Assembly: GCF_040712315.1 (NCBI RefSeq)
Contig: NC_134014.1
Coordinates: 42,769,634 to 42,833,633, forward strand
Length of the DNA: 64,000 bases
Reading direction: 5' to 3'
From: Castanea sativa
Taxonomy: Eukaryota > Streptophyta > Magnoliopsida > Fagales > Fagaceae
Shown: piece by piece, positions 51,641 through 63,134 of the stretch
Layout: each line of letters begins with the position of its first letter
How positions within the stretch are numbered: position 1 is the first letter of the stretch
Notes under the pieces: model-generated
What the model was told of the DNA's origin: nothing
Database searches by the model: none
What the model saw: only the letters and a program-made list of their open reading frames with translations
Made by a program: the position numbers and the translations under genes

Positions 51641-53492
51641 TGGTTAAGAACCAGTTCACGCGTCTTTTACAATAAAAATAAGAGATCTTGAATACAACAC
51701 AAAAGATTTATGGCTTGTTTGGTGAACAAGTTATAACACACTTACACACATTTTAAACAACCTTACACACATTTCAACACACTTTTTCACCCACATGTAT
51801 ATCAAAAACACCAAAATTACATAACTTAAACTACTCTCCCAAACACCCCTTTACTAATCTTAATTCTTGCCTTAACTAGCAAATCATCTGCATAGCGGTT
51901 TCTCATATGAGGGTGATAAATTTGCCTCTCCACAAAAAGCTAGAGTAACAATCTATAGTCAGAAATCAAGGCATTGCAGAGGTGACAATTAAAACCTAGG
52001 TAGTACATGAAGTGAGAAGATCCACAATATAACTTTGGTATCTTTTTGGAAATTCCAAAGTTAAGTGCTAAATTGAGTCCATCATGGAAGTGAAAAATTG
52101 AAAATTGGAGCTGCTATCAATCATTAGGATTCTAAGATGTGATTAGTCACCTATATCTAATTGATTTTATTAATCCTATTGGATATATAAAATAAAGTCT
52201 CAAACGATAAGCTAGGTTTGACAATTTTATTATGCATGGAGAAGGTTACCTTCTTTTGATTCTCTCCTCTGGTTTGTTTAATGGTTAATAAATTAGGTTG
52301 ATAACTTTTGAGAAAAGAACAAGGATGAATGTTCCAATTTGGTTGTACACACATTCAAAGTGACAAGCAAATTGACGCCCATTGCTTTTGCTTGGAAATA
52401 GCAGGGCAAATATAGACCTTTGGTTTCACCTTTATTATCTTGGTATCTTTTATGGTTTTGTATTTTGATAGGTCAATGATAGAATGCACTAAAAATCCTA
52501 ACACCATTCACTAAAAGGGTTTCTAATTTAGTCCATGACTTCATGCATGTCCTAAATCTCATTATCATGGGTAGAGTCCCCTAAAAAAATAATGTGTTCC
52601 ATCGTATGGCAGCTAGGATCTTAGTGTCTTTGGGGGTTTTCCCTAATTGCACATGTATGGATGGACTTCTATAGCGACAATCTAACTGGAGTTTCCCTAT
52701 TTTTTTCATGGAACTCCAACAAACTATCATGCTTGTATGTACATCATACATAAAAGGTGTTCTGCTAAAAAGGTGTGAGAACTGGGACTTGGAAGCAGAT
52801 TAAAATCAAAACGATGATTTTTGTTGTGTGATTCTAGTTTGGGATGAAACCCCCACCATTGCAACTATTCCAAATCTTAAGTGGATATTCAGTTATTGAT
52901 GATTATCCCCCTAAGTTAAAGAACTAACAATTGAGTAGCTACTTAACTTTATTAAGAGGGAAAAAAAAACTAAGAAAATCTTGAAAAAATACATCTTTAT
53001 AGATAAATAAAATATTTTTATTTACACCAATTACTTGAATAATAACAAGAATCTGGTCCTGGATACAATCTAAAAAATAAAGAAGGCATAAATTCCAAGT
53101 TATGAATAACCTAGGCTTCTAATTGCTCCATGGCTCAATGCATGGCTCCTCCATCTTTGTCTATGATACCAAGTTAATACGATATCTTTAGTATGAGTAA
53201 TACACCCCTAACCCATGCAGTGATGTGGTTGCAAAATGATTACTGTAGGAATACATATAAATGTAAAAGAAAAAGTGATTAATTTATAAATTTTATGTAG
53301 TAAAATCCGTAATACTTTTAGCATTTTTCTCTAACAAAGAGACAAACATTGAAGTGGAGTAGAATGCATCTAGGAATTTTGCAATGAAATTGAAGGCAAT
53401 GTCATTTTATTATATGACATATCTTGAAAAATCAAGAAAATGTTACAATCAAAATACCAGTAAAGGACAGATGAAAATGAACATTGCAAAGA
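51641..53492. other. Spacer, no gene seen
   Basis: This is AT-rich DNA. Around 51718-51855 the phrases GGCTTGTTTGGTGAAC and, reversed, AGGGGTGTTTGGGAGAG suggest a small TIR element, but the arms match too poorly to call. Confidence 0.4.
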
Positions 53493-53662
53493 TCAGGCAT
53501 CGTATGTTTTGTTTTCTTGAGAAATATTAGTGGTATGGGCCATAGACTGGGGAGGTGCAACAGGGCCAACCGCATCATCGCATAGAAAAGGGGAAATAAA
53601 TTTCATTACAACTCGCATATAGCCAAATCTTTTGGTGAAATGACAGCACAAAAGATTGCTCA
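53493..53662 (-). pseudogene. Possible orphan terminal exon or gene relic
   Basis: On the minus strand an acceptor (TTTTCCCCAG) at 53663-53672 is followed by an open frame reading SNLLCCHFTKRFGYMRVVMK and ending NKTYDA before a stop at 53493. The frame has balanced protein-like composition, but I do not recognise it and see no other exons upstream. It may be a chance frame. Confidence 0.22.
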
Positions 53663-53796
53663 CTGGGGAAAACAAATGAAAAAAAGAACAAAGAAATGAA
53701 TGAGATCAGACAAAAACGAGTGTGAATCAAATCAACCATATGTTCATCTTTTGAGTGATACTAATTGGGATACTTATTTTTTATTTATAAGTTAAC

Positions 53797-53980
53797 CTTA
53801 TAAATTGATTGTTTTTTAGAAAGTTTAAACCTATGACTTCTGCTCCTCATAATAGCTCTTTATTATCAGACCAATACACCAATCAGTTTTTTGTGTAGGC
53901 GGGAATTGAACCCTAGATCTCTTCTACAACTATCAGAGACTTTACCAGTAAAGCTAACTGGAACTCGCTTATAAATTGAT
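53797..53980. repeat. SINE target duplications (CTTATAAATTGAT at both ends)
   Basis: CTTATAAATTGAT occurs at 53797-53809 and again at 53968-53980, enclosing the SINE. Thirteen identical bases are a normal length for target-primed insertion. Confidence 0.88.
53810..53967 (-). mobile_element. tRNA-derived SINE (158 bp)
   Basis: On the minus strand it starts with a tRNA-like head. An A-box-like TAGCTTTACTGG lies at 53945-53956 and a B-box-like GGGTTCAATTCCC at 53901-53913, correctly spaced for an internal RNA polymerase III promoter. A body with TGATTGGTGTATTGGTCTG follows, resembling Au-type plant SINEs. It ends in a short A-rich tail and sits between 13-bp duplications. Confidence 0.87.
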
Positions 53981-54025
53981 GTGTTAATCAATTAAAATAA
54001 AGTAATTCAAATATTATATTATTAT

Positions 54026-54205
54026 GGGTTATGCTAACAAGTGCCCTTAAGACATTGGTTAATAATCTATTTTAAGAAAGTTTTAACACAATTTTTATGG
54101 AAAATAAAAAAATGTCAAAATATTAATTGTTTTTTTTTTCCCCATAAAAACTTTCTTTAAATGAATTATTAACCAATGCCCTAAAGGCATTTGTTAGCAT
54201 TTCTC
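54026..54205. mobile_element. Mutator-type MITE A (180 bp)
   Basis: The ends are GGGTTATGCTAACAAGTGCC and, reversed, GAGAAATGCTAACAAATGCC. TATTATTAT flanks both sides (54017-54025 and 54206-54214), a 9-bp duplication. The whole element folds into one long AT-rich hairpin. Confidence 0.85.
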
Positions 54206-54216
54206 TATTATTATAA

Positions 54217-54398
54217 GAATAATGCTAGAGATACAAATTATTTTATAAAAATTTTCACAAACTGCTAATGTGGTGAGTGATTATTGGTAAATAAAAAAAT
54301 GATATTAATAATAGGCCTAGATGAAAATCAATAAAAGGTTGGTCATATCAGCAATTTGTACAAATGTTGTAAAATAGTTTGTGACTAGAACATTACTC
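54217..54398. mobile_element. Mutator-type MITE B (182 bp), abutting MITE A
   Basis: The ends are GAATAATGCTAGAGATACAAA and, reversed, GAGTAATGTTCTAGTCACAAA. TTATTATAA flanks both sides (54208-54216 and 54399-54407), a 9-bp duplication. Its left duplication overlaps the right duplication of MITE A. Confidence 0.85.
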
Positions 54399-54407
54399 TT
54401 ATTATAA

Positions 54408-56589
54408 CGACACTAATCATATTTTTGATAGATAAGTTTGTAAGCATTTTATAATAACTTTAGCATTCTTCTGATCTTCTCATATTTTAAATCAGATTAC
54501 TGGGTTTTAAACAGACAAATGCAAAAGTTTAATGTTATAGATTCAAACAAATTTTTCGGGATTGAGTTCTGCCTTGCCATGTTGGGACCTGGCCTAAACC
54601 AAACCTAGTGGCTTTTAGGGGGTTAATGATAGAGAAGATTGTAGAGTGATTTGATACAGAGGTGCCCTTAAAGCGGGGTTGCTGTCCCTATAGCACTTTA
54701 ATAACAATTGACGAGTGATAGAGTTACAATTAAATCATTCTTGATCATAGCATTTTATTCTATGATCAAGAATGATTTAGAAATAATAAAAATAAGAAGG
54801 GAAAATGCTACATTGGTGATAGGAAGGGAAATAATTGCGCAACAAAATGTACTGAATAATGTTATTTACATAAGTGGTTGAGTTACTGATTCTCATCCAA
54901 ATCTATCATTAAGGCATTCATATCATTTTACTATAAATTCAATTAACTGGTGCTTTTCAAAAATTTCGATACCATTTTTATGGGAAATATAAAAGGTTAA
55001 CAATTTTTTTTCTTTTTTAATAAAATTTCTAAAAATATTTTTTAAATTAATACACTTAGAATATTTGTTAACTTTTTCCCTTTTATTGTATACTATTTAT
55101 AACTTGCTATGTGTAAAAAAAAAAAGTTGTGCAAAACACCTAAAAGGTAACAGGTAGGATGGTACAAAACAAAAGGGGGGCAATTTTTTTTTGTTTTTGC
55201 TGAATGCAAAAGTGGGGGCATTCATGAAAGGTAATAGAGGGAGTCGTATTAGAAAGGTCACAAAGAAATAGAAATATATAGTAGAAAACTGAAACATCGA
55301 AAACAGGTGAAGAAGCCTAGGAAAACCTCGTTCTATCTTTCTATCATATCATATGTGTCGCCGTCTTGTCTGCCTGAAACATACGCCGTACGCCTTCTTT
55401 GTTGTCCCCCATTCCTCTGTCTCTGTCTCTGCCTTTGCAATTCCACTCTCTCCCCTGTATTTATTTTTGTTATTTATTTCATAATGAATGAAGAATCCAC
55501 CAACATTTAAACACGCTACCTGCTAGGCTGCTAATATATTACTCTTCCTTAATGCTGTCCATCACGTACACCTCTATATATTGTATATAGTAAGTGCGTT
55601 ATGAACCTTGTGGGTTTCATCCTTAACATTTCGTACGGTTTTCATTTAAAGTCACCAGTCGATCTTGCAGGTGTAGATGGGCAAAATAATTAAGCAAACA
55701 GAAGTACCAACAAGAAAGAAATAAAAAAAAAAGCAACCCATTTTCCGGCCCCCACACCTCTTCTACCAACCATTAACCAATTGCTTAAGTTTAAAAAAAT
55801 TTCTCTGTTTTTGGACGTTTTGGCTGAAAATGCTGGTTAAAGCTGAAAATAATTTCAATTTGATCCTAAAATACAGCCTCATACATAGGAGAGGCGTAAA
55901 ACAATTTACGCTTTAACACACAATAAACTTAGGCTAACCCCATCTCTCTTACTCTCATTTCCCTTCCCACAACACCCAAAAGCCGGTCGATTAGCCAACC
56001 CCTTTGGAGGAGCACAGCTATATCAACAGACCCTCTCTCATCGGTCTCTCTCTCTCTCTCTCACAGTTTGACCATCATTGTCCTCTAGCCATCTTTCTCA
56101 TTCTAACCTAGCCAAGACCTAACGTCTCTCTTTGGACCTGATCGACAACGACTCTAGGAGCTCATGGATGCATTGTGGCAGGCTTTTACACATTGTAAGT
56201 CACTTGGGCACCATGTATTGTGGCCAAGAGGAAGATCGACTATGTGGGTTTGGATAATTGGTTTTATGATTTCTTGGGATTGGTATGATTATTGAGGTTT
56301 GATTTAAGCTAATTTTTTTGAAAGTACCAACACCAAATTACACTAACAAACCAACAGAGATTTAGTGAGAACATAATGAATTTTGTGTTCAGAGGATTTT
56401 TTTCCCATACGACCTAAGGCCATGAAATTTTTTTGAGCTTTTCAAGACATAATTAAACGCCAAAAAAAAAAAGTTTTTCCAAGAATATTTTCAATTGAAA
56501 ATATTTCACATAATTCTTCTTTTGGTATGGAAAATCATAAAAATTGAATTTAGGCTAAAAAAAGGACTTCTCATGTATTTACATGCACA
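54408..56589. other. Spacer, no gene seen
   Basis: This is AT-rich DNA. A stretch near 54940-55075 is hairpin-like. A (CT)n lies near 56045-56062. The short frames at 55097-55510 look like translated low-complexity sequence. No gene is supported. Confidence 0.45.
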
Positions 56590-57065
56590 TGCACTGTTTG
56601 TTTCCAAGTAAACTATTTTACATGTAAAACATTTTAGTAAAATATTTTCCAATGTTTGGCTTGATACAAAAATCTTTCAAGCAAACCGTTAAGACCGGTA
56701 ACTCAGCCACTAGAGTTGTTGGTGCCAAACATCCGATGACTAAACCTCTATCAAAGCAATGTCTCCAATGACTAGACCACTGACACTAGTTGCCGAAGGG
56801 GCTCTAGCTACCAAACCTCTGGCACTAGTTGCAGGAATGATAGCTCCAGCCACTAGACCATTAGCATTAGTTGCTCAACCCATTGGATCAACAACTTAGC
56901 CACCGGATGAGGGAAAGAAGGAAGCCATTGTGTGTGTTTTGTATAATGCTTTACTAATTTTTTAAAGGTAAAATGTTTTACAACTTTTTATAAAGGATTT
57001 TACAGTCAATGGAAAATATTTTACAAGTTTAACCACATTTTGCATGTAAACAAACACCTAAAAAT
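56590..57065. mobile_element. TIR element, boundaries approximate
   Basis: The left part reads TGTTTGTTTCCAAGTAAAC followed by TTTTACATGTAAAACATTTTA and AAAATATTTTCCAATG. The right part, reversed, reads GGTGTTTGTTTACATGC and AAAATATTTTCCATTG. The arms resemble those of the element at 33037-33873. The core has repeated CACTAG(A/T) and CTAGTTGC phrases. No target duplication could be fixed. Confidence 0.5.
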
Positions 57066-57225
57066 TGAAAACATTTTTCAAAAAATATTTTACTTTAAAA
57101 CAAAACGAGCAAAACTTTGATGTTTGGTTCATTGGTTTTTCTAACATACCTCAAGGCCAATTGGCCAAATAATGGTTAATTTAGACCTGATGTGGCCAAA
57201 AAGTAAGTTTAGTGACTCTCAACAT

Positions 57226-57480
57226 TAGGGTTGTCCATCCTCAACCAAGACCCAATGAACCTGTCCGACCCAAAGCCACCTGAACCGAAATTGTCTAACC
57301 CAAGTAGAGAGACAGTTGACAATGGGTCTTAGAGTATAACAATTGAGTTCAATCCAACTTGATCGGTGTTTTTTTGCAATTGGCAACGGGTTTTTCAATT
57401 GAAAACTCGATGTCATCAAGTCGATTGCAGTTTGCAAGTTGGGCACAAACCCAACCCGAATTGACTCATAACCCCCCCTA
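57226..57480. mobile_element. hAT-type MITE (255 bp)
   Basis: It is flanked by a perfect 8-bp duplication, CTCAACAT (57218-57225 and 57481-57488). The ends are TAGGGTTGTCC and CCCCCCCTA, with the right end decayed. ACCC-rich subterminal sequence links it to the elements at 37125 and 43816. Confidence 0.83.
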
Positions 57481-57488
57481 CTCAACAT

Positions 57489-58375
57489 ACAAACAATGCA
57501 TGATTAATTTTATAGGAAATTTTTTAGTTTCCTCTCCATTAAAATCTTCGAGATTATTACATTAGTATATATTGCACTGCCATGACCGACACTTGCATCA
57601 TAATTTGCCTAGCCCTTTATATTATTTTCATCATTGTCCTTTGTTGTACATTTTGAGGCTACAATAATTGCCATCATCGCCAACGTTCAATATTAACTGA
57701 AGTGATATAAATATATAATCAATATTTCTTCTTCTTTTCACTGTTAAAGATTTAGCAGTCACGATATGGGCTAGACAATGGGAGTGTCCTGTTCTTTTCA
57801 ATATATCAGGCTTTTCAACAATTTTATTAGAACTTACAGACTACAGTACTCAAGTATATCTATGTCCAGAGAGTCTTTTTAACGTAGCTTTATTAACTAG
57901 CATTTTTCTCCTTTAAGAAAAATGCTAATAATAAATAAGCTAGCATTTTTGTTTCGTTTATACCCTTTGAAGATTTCATTTTTCTATATACAACTTATTT
58001 TCATCCACCTTATTTTTTATGCAAATAAGCTAATGAAAATAAACTCTTTTTTATATTAAAAAAAAAAAAAACTCTTTTAAACGCACTCTTAAATAGTTCT
58101 CGTACATCTTATGCTGGGAAAGTAATAATAATTACACATATTTGAACGAAAATAATTAAGATAAGAAAAACTGTATGTAACATATGTAATGAAATGTACC
58201 TTCCGGGCTCCTGATAAATTTTTGATTGTCCCAAATATTTCAACACTCCTCTCACATAAGGGCACAAACTCCCCTTAATAAATGGTGCCCAACACACATG
58301 ATTTTTTTAATTTTTCAAATGGACAATAAAGTGTAAACAAAATTCAAATTCAAGACAACTTGCTCTGATAATATG
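57489..58375. other. Spacer, no gene seen
   Basis: This is AT-rich DNA without coding or transposon signals that I can support. Confidence 0.45.
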
Positions 58376-58600
58376 TAGAAATTTGCGATAATGTGAAAGA
58401 AAAAAGAGAAGAGTGAAGATATGAGAGATCTACATGGTTCAGCCAAAAAAGCTTATATACAAGGAACAAGAGCTCAAAGGGCTTCATCTTATTCATTCAC
58501 CTAGATGAAGATATGTTACAAGAGAACCATTTTTATAATGAGAATTACATATACAACAATCAAAATTTTAATTTTTGAATTGATTGCTTTAATCCCACAA
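58376..58600 (+). repeat. Diverged direct repeat, copy 1
   Basis: The stretch from GAAATTTGCGATAATGTGA through CATTCACCTAGATGA(A)GA to TGATTGCTTTAATCCCAC is repeated in the same order at about 59036-59245. Similarity is moderate with indels. No TG...CA ends or target duplications were found, so I cannot say whether these are two LTR relics. Confidence 0.65.
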
Positions 58601-58818
58601 TTTTATCTAATAATCAATTTTGTTAGAATAATTATTAAATGATTAAATTCATGATTTCCTATTGGTTTAAGTTTTCAAGAGAATAGGTAATTTATTACTA
58701 TATCAAAATAAGTGGTCCTTTAGTTTGAACTTTAATTTTGTTTTACTTCCCATTTAAAAAGTTAAAAATCTTTAAAGGAAAGTCTAAGCCCACATGTAAG
58801 TAAAAGTATTAGTATAAT

Positions 58819-58998
58819 GAGAAATGATATGTCCACAACATTTTTACAACAAATCCTAAGTGACAGGATGTTACTGGTTGTTATTGTTGGAGCAAAAAAG
58901 TAATCTTAGTGTTAGGTTCAAATTTGAACCAATAACAACTAATCACCTATGATTTGTTGTAAAAATGTTGTAAAAATGTTGTGGACGTAGCATCTCTC
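58819..58998. mobile_element. Mutator-type MITE C (180 bp)
   Basis: The ends are GAGAAATGATATGTCCACAAC and, reversed, GAGAGATGCTACGTCCACAAC, continuing ATTTTTACAACA. TAGTATAAT flanks both sides (58810-58818 and 58999-59007), a 9-bp duplication. It lies between the two direct repeats at 58.4 and 59.0 kb. Confidence 0.87.
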
Positions 58999-59035
58999 TA
59001 GTATAATATATATGATTAAATTGTCTAGTAAAAAT

Positions 59036-59245
59036 TTGTGAATTGTGATAATGTGAGGGAGAAAAGGAAAAAGCGAAGTCATGAAAGTTTTATGTGGATT
59101 TGCCACAAGGCCTATTTCAAGGAGACAACAATGATACGTTTTCCATTCATTCACTTAGATGACGAAACGTTACAATAGATTTATTATGGAAATAAAATGC
59201 ACATTATCATAATTTTAAACTAATTGCTTTAATCCCACATTTCCT
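59036..59245 (+). repeat. Diverged direct repeat, copy 2
   Basis: This is the partner of 58376-58600, with TTGTGATAATGTGAGGGAGA, CATTCATTCACTTAGATGACG and AATTGCTTTAATCCCACA. Confidence 0.65.
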
Positions 59246-59734
59246 CTAGCAGTCAATTTCTTGATTTATTCCAATCTCATGATTTTCTCCTATAATCCAA
59301 TGCATTGTTTTGGTTCAATAATCTAAATATCCAATGCCTTGCTTTGGTCTTCAATAATATGATAAGTGTATATATACTTTTCCAACAAGTTTCGGTAATA
59401 CCTCAAGCAAGTCAATTAATTAGTTTCTTAGTTGTTGATCCTATTTGGTTGATTTTTTTTAGTATTATCGTGTTTTTCAATCTCTCATCAACTAAAAGCT
59501 CTCTTGCTTAAGGCATTACCGAAATTTACCATTTGAATTACTTGAAGCTAAATTCATTTCTTGAGTTAGAAAATTAAAATTTTGCAAACAGTTGTGTCTA
59601 AACAAATTACCGTATGTGAAACCAAACACCTTTTTAACTAAGAGATATTCTTTTTTTTTTAATTATTAAAAAAAAAGGACAATATGTGACTGTGACTGTG
59701 AGTGTGAGTATAAGAAAGCGATTTTATTTTGAAT
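59246..59734. other. Spacer, no gene seen
   Basis: This is AT-rich DNA with a (TGTGAC)/(TGTGAG) imperfect run near 59686-59709. Nothing else is supported. Confidence 0.4.
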
Positions 59735-59743
59735 TAACTTGAA

Positions 59744-62409
59744 TATGCACATTTATTACTCTTGTTCTGAAAATAAACTCTCCTCAATATGCACACCAAT
59801 TTCGCCCCATCAGCTTTTGTAATGTACTTTACAAAATATACTCCAAAGTCCTTGCAAATCGCCTTAAAAAAAAAAACTTCCATCCATTATCATAGAACAC
59901 CAATCAGCTTTCACTAAGGGAAGATTAATTTCGGATAACATTTTGGTGGCTTTTGAAACCTTACATAGTATGAAGAAATGTAAAGGGGGCTCATTTGGGT
60001 ATATGACACTAAAACTAGATATGAGTAAAGCTTATGACTGAATGGAGTTGTATTATTTAGAGGGTATAATGAAGAAGATGGGTTTTAGGGAGATGTGGAT
60101 AAATCTTGTGATGGGTTGTGTGAAAACAGTTTTATATTTTGTTTTGGTGAATGGAGAACCATGTGGGATGATTTTTCCTACAAGGGGGATTAGGCAAGGA
60201 GATCCACTTTTCCCTTTCCTATTCCTTCTTTGTACGGAAGGGCTGAATAGGTTGATTAAAAAGACTGAATTACAAGGTGATATCCATGGTTACTCCCTTT
60301 GTAGGAGAGGCCCTAAACTAACACATCTGCTTTTCACAGATAATAGTCTTATTTTTTGTAGGGCTACAATGGAGGAGTGTGACAAGGTGATGGACTTACT
60401 AAACAAGTATGAGGAAGCATCGGGGCAAAAAGTAAATAGAAGCAAGACCTCTTTGTTCTTTAGCAACTGTGTATCGAAAGAAGTCAAACATGGAATAAAT
60501 GTGAAATTGGGGGTGCTGGAGATCAAGCACTATGAGAAATACCTTGGGTTGCCCTCTCTAGTTGGTAAAGGGAAAAAAAGAGTTTTAATTATATAAAAGA
60601 GAAGGTTTGGAGGAAACTTCAAGGGTGGGAAGCAAAATTACTCTCTCAAGCTGGAAGGGAAGTGCTCTTAAAGACAGTTATTCAAGCTATCCCTACTTAC
60701 ACCATGGAATGCTTTAAATTGCCGGCAAGTTTGTGTAATGAGATTGAGTCCCTGATTAAGAAGTTTTTGTGGGGACAATGGGGTGACCGAAGAAAAGTAC
60801 ATTGGGTTAAATGGGACAATATGAAAAAATCAAAAAGCATTGGTGGTATGGGTTTTCGTGATCTTGCCATGTTCAATGATTCTCTTTTAGCAAAGCAAGC
60901 TTGGCGAATCCTGCATGATAAGACCTCACTCTTCTATAAGGTATTTAAAGCTCGTTTCTTCCCAAATTCTTCAATAATGGAGGCTGCCAATTCAAGGTTG
61001 GGTTCCTATGCTTAGAAGAGCATCCTTAGGTGGAGAGACATTATTCAAAGGGGGGAAATTTGGAGGATTGGAAGTGGGGAAAAAATTAATAAATGGCGAT
61101 AACATTGGCTGCCAAGAAAACACCCTCCAAGGCAGCCAACCTGTCCATTAGAGAGCTTTGAAAATCATACAGTGGATTCGCTCATAGACTCAAACACAAG
61201 AAAATGGAATGAGGAGCTGATTGATGGTTTATTTGTGGAAGAGGATGCTAAGTTGATCAAAAAGATTCCTCTTAGCCAAGCTACAACTGAGGATACCTTG
61301 TATTGGCCTTACTCCACATCGGGTCACTATACATGCAAGTCTGGTTATAGGTTCCTCAAACAAGAATCAGAGTTGGAAGCAAACCAACAAGTCCCACCAA
61401 TTCATGATAAATAGGTCTGGAAAGGGATATGGCAGTTGCAAGTTCCACCAAAAATTAAAAACTTCCTTTGGCGGGCATGTTGCAATGCTATCCCTACAAA
61501 ACAGGCGCTGATGAAGAGGAAAATTTCAGCTAACCCGATCTGTGAGGGGTGCCATGCTGCTGTGGAGGAGTCTGAGCATGCTCTTTGGTCATGCCCGGAG
61601 TTGGAAGTGGTTTGGGGTGATAGTGAAGAATGGTGCTTCATAGGTTGAGTTTACAGATGTGAAGGAGTTGTTGTCATGGCTAATTGCAGAATGTAAGTCA
61701 CTAGAGTTTTTTGCTTATACGGCTTGGATGGTGTGAAATCAAAGAAATAAAGTTCGTGTGAACCAACAAGTTGTTCCTCTCCATCAAGTAACTGAACAAG
61801 CGAAGCAAAAACTGGCGCAATTCAGAGCATGATCTGCAGAATAATGAAGTGCAGGTTACAGACAACAGTATTGGAGGGTCTAGATGGAGAAGGCCACAAG
61901 CTGGCTTAGTGAAAATAAATTTTGATGGAGCTGTTTCCAGTCAATCTAATCAGTCCAGAATTGGAGTGGTAATTCTAGATAATAATGGAGCTGTGTTGGC
62001 CTCTTGTTCAGAAAAAATCCATCAAGCTTACAAAACTGAGGAGGTTAAGGCGCTGGCTGCTCTAAGGGCTGTGTCCTTCGCGCTTGAATTGGGTTTCCGA
62101 AGTGCTATTCTTGATGGGGATTCTCTCGATCTGATTAAAGCTTTGAAGTCAACGGAGTGTAGCCTATCTCCAATAGGTTTGCTAATAGTCGATGTGAAAA
62201 GGGTTGCTAATAGTTTTGTAAGATTGTTGTATTCTCATGTTAAGAGAATCGGCAATAGGGTAGCTCATAGTCTGGCAAAAAATGCATTACGCATACTAGA
62301 TTTTCAAGTACGGATGGAAGATGTCTCATCGCATATTGTTTCGATTTTACAATCAGATGTAGTTGATTCAATTCAATAAAGCTAAGTTAGTTTCTTTCTA
62401 TAAAAAAAA
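59744..62409 (+). mobile_element. 5'-truncated L1-type LINE, inactive
   Basis: The plus strand encodes a reverse transcriptase from about 59800 ([20 protein letters not shown]). It reads on through ISDNILVAFETLHSMKK, TLKLDMSKAYD and GIRQGDPLFPFLFLLC. The active site is LLFTDN in place of LLFADD. The distal domain (60662-61015) has IQAIPTYTMECFKLP and GGMGFRDLAMFNDSLLAKQ. A zf-RVT region follows (61436-61648, PPKIKNFLWRACCN), then an RNase H (61849-62379, GLVKINFDGAVSS ... GNRVAHSLAKNALR). An AATAAA lies near 62375 and an A run at 62402-62409. A 9-bp duplication TAACTTGAA (59735-59743, 62410-62418) closes the ends. Internal stops make it inactive. Confidence 0.9.
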
Positions 62410-62734
62410 TAACTTGAACTAAGGAATTAAATGCAACAATTGATGTAAAAATTATGTGAGGCATTTTGTTTTTTAATAATACCTCTACAAAATAATTGTA
62501 AAAATAATAAGGACACGATTAGTATACTGTAACAATGATTACTTAGAATACGAATAAGTATTACAAAAAATACATGAAGCAAAAATGGATAATTGTTCTA
62601 AGCATTTGTTTGGTGATAACACATGAATAGAACCATGAATCTATAATTTAAAATTCGGATAGCATGATTTGATGATAGAATGAAGTTATATTCCACTTAG
62701 ATTTTTTAAAGTACCCTTATATAATTATATTTAT

Positions 62735-63134
62735 TGTAAGGGCAAGGTTTGAGTTCAAAGCCCAGAAGTGAACTCTGGCCCATAATGAATTTGTAGAGGG
62801 TGGACTAGCAATTGAACTCCAATGAGTTGGACCGTAATCACAGTAGGTTTTATGATACATGAAAGCATGAATAAACAGTTTTATGCAAAGAAAATCCTCC
62901 TCGGCAAGATCCGAGGATAGTAGTTCTTATATATATCTCTTAGACCTAAACACAATTATAGTTCTTGAGTGTACATTGGTTTTTCCCCATATTCTCTCCC
63001 CTTTTTGTAATGGGGATTTTTTTTCTTTATATTCTCCTTCCTCACTTCATCTTAGCTCTCCACGTGTAGATCAGACTATTGACTTTGATACTTATCCCAT
63101 CAACATATTCCTGAAGTCTTTAGTAGTAGCTGTA
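62735..63134 (+). repeat. LTR fragment related to the Tat element LTR
   Basis: It starts TGTAAGGGCAAGG and shares in order with the LTR at 669: a GGCCCA phrase, ATGAATTTGTAGAG(C/G)GTGG, CCTCCTCGG followed by CCGAG, and TTCTTATAT(A)TATATCTCT. It then runs through a T/C-rich stretch like that of the LTR. It is clearly diverged. It stops where the CACTA terminus begins at 63135. Confidence 0.6.
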
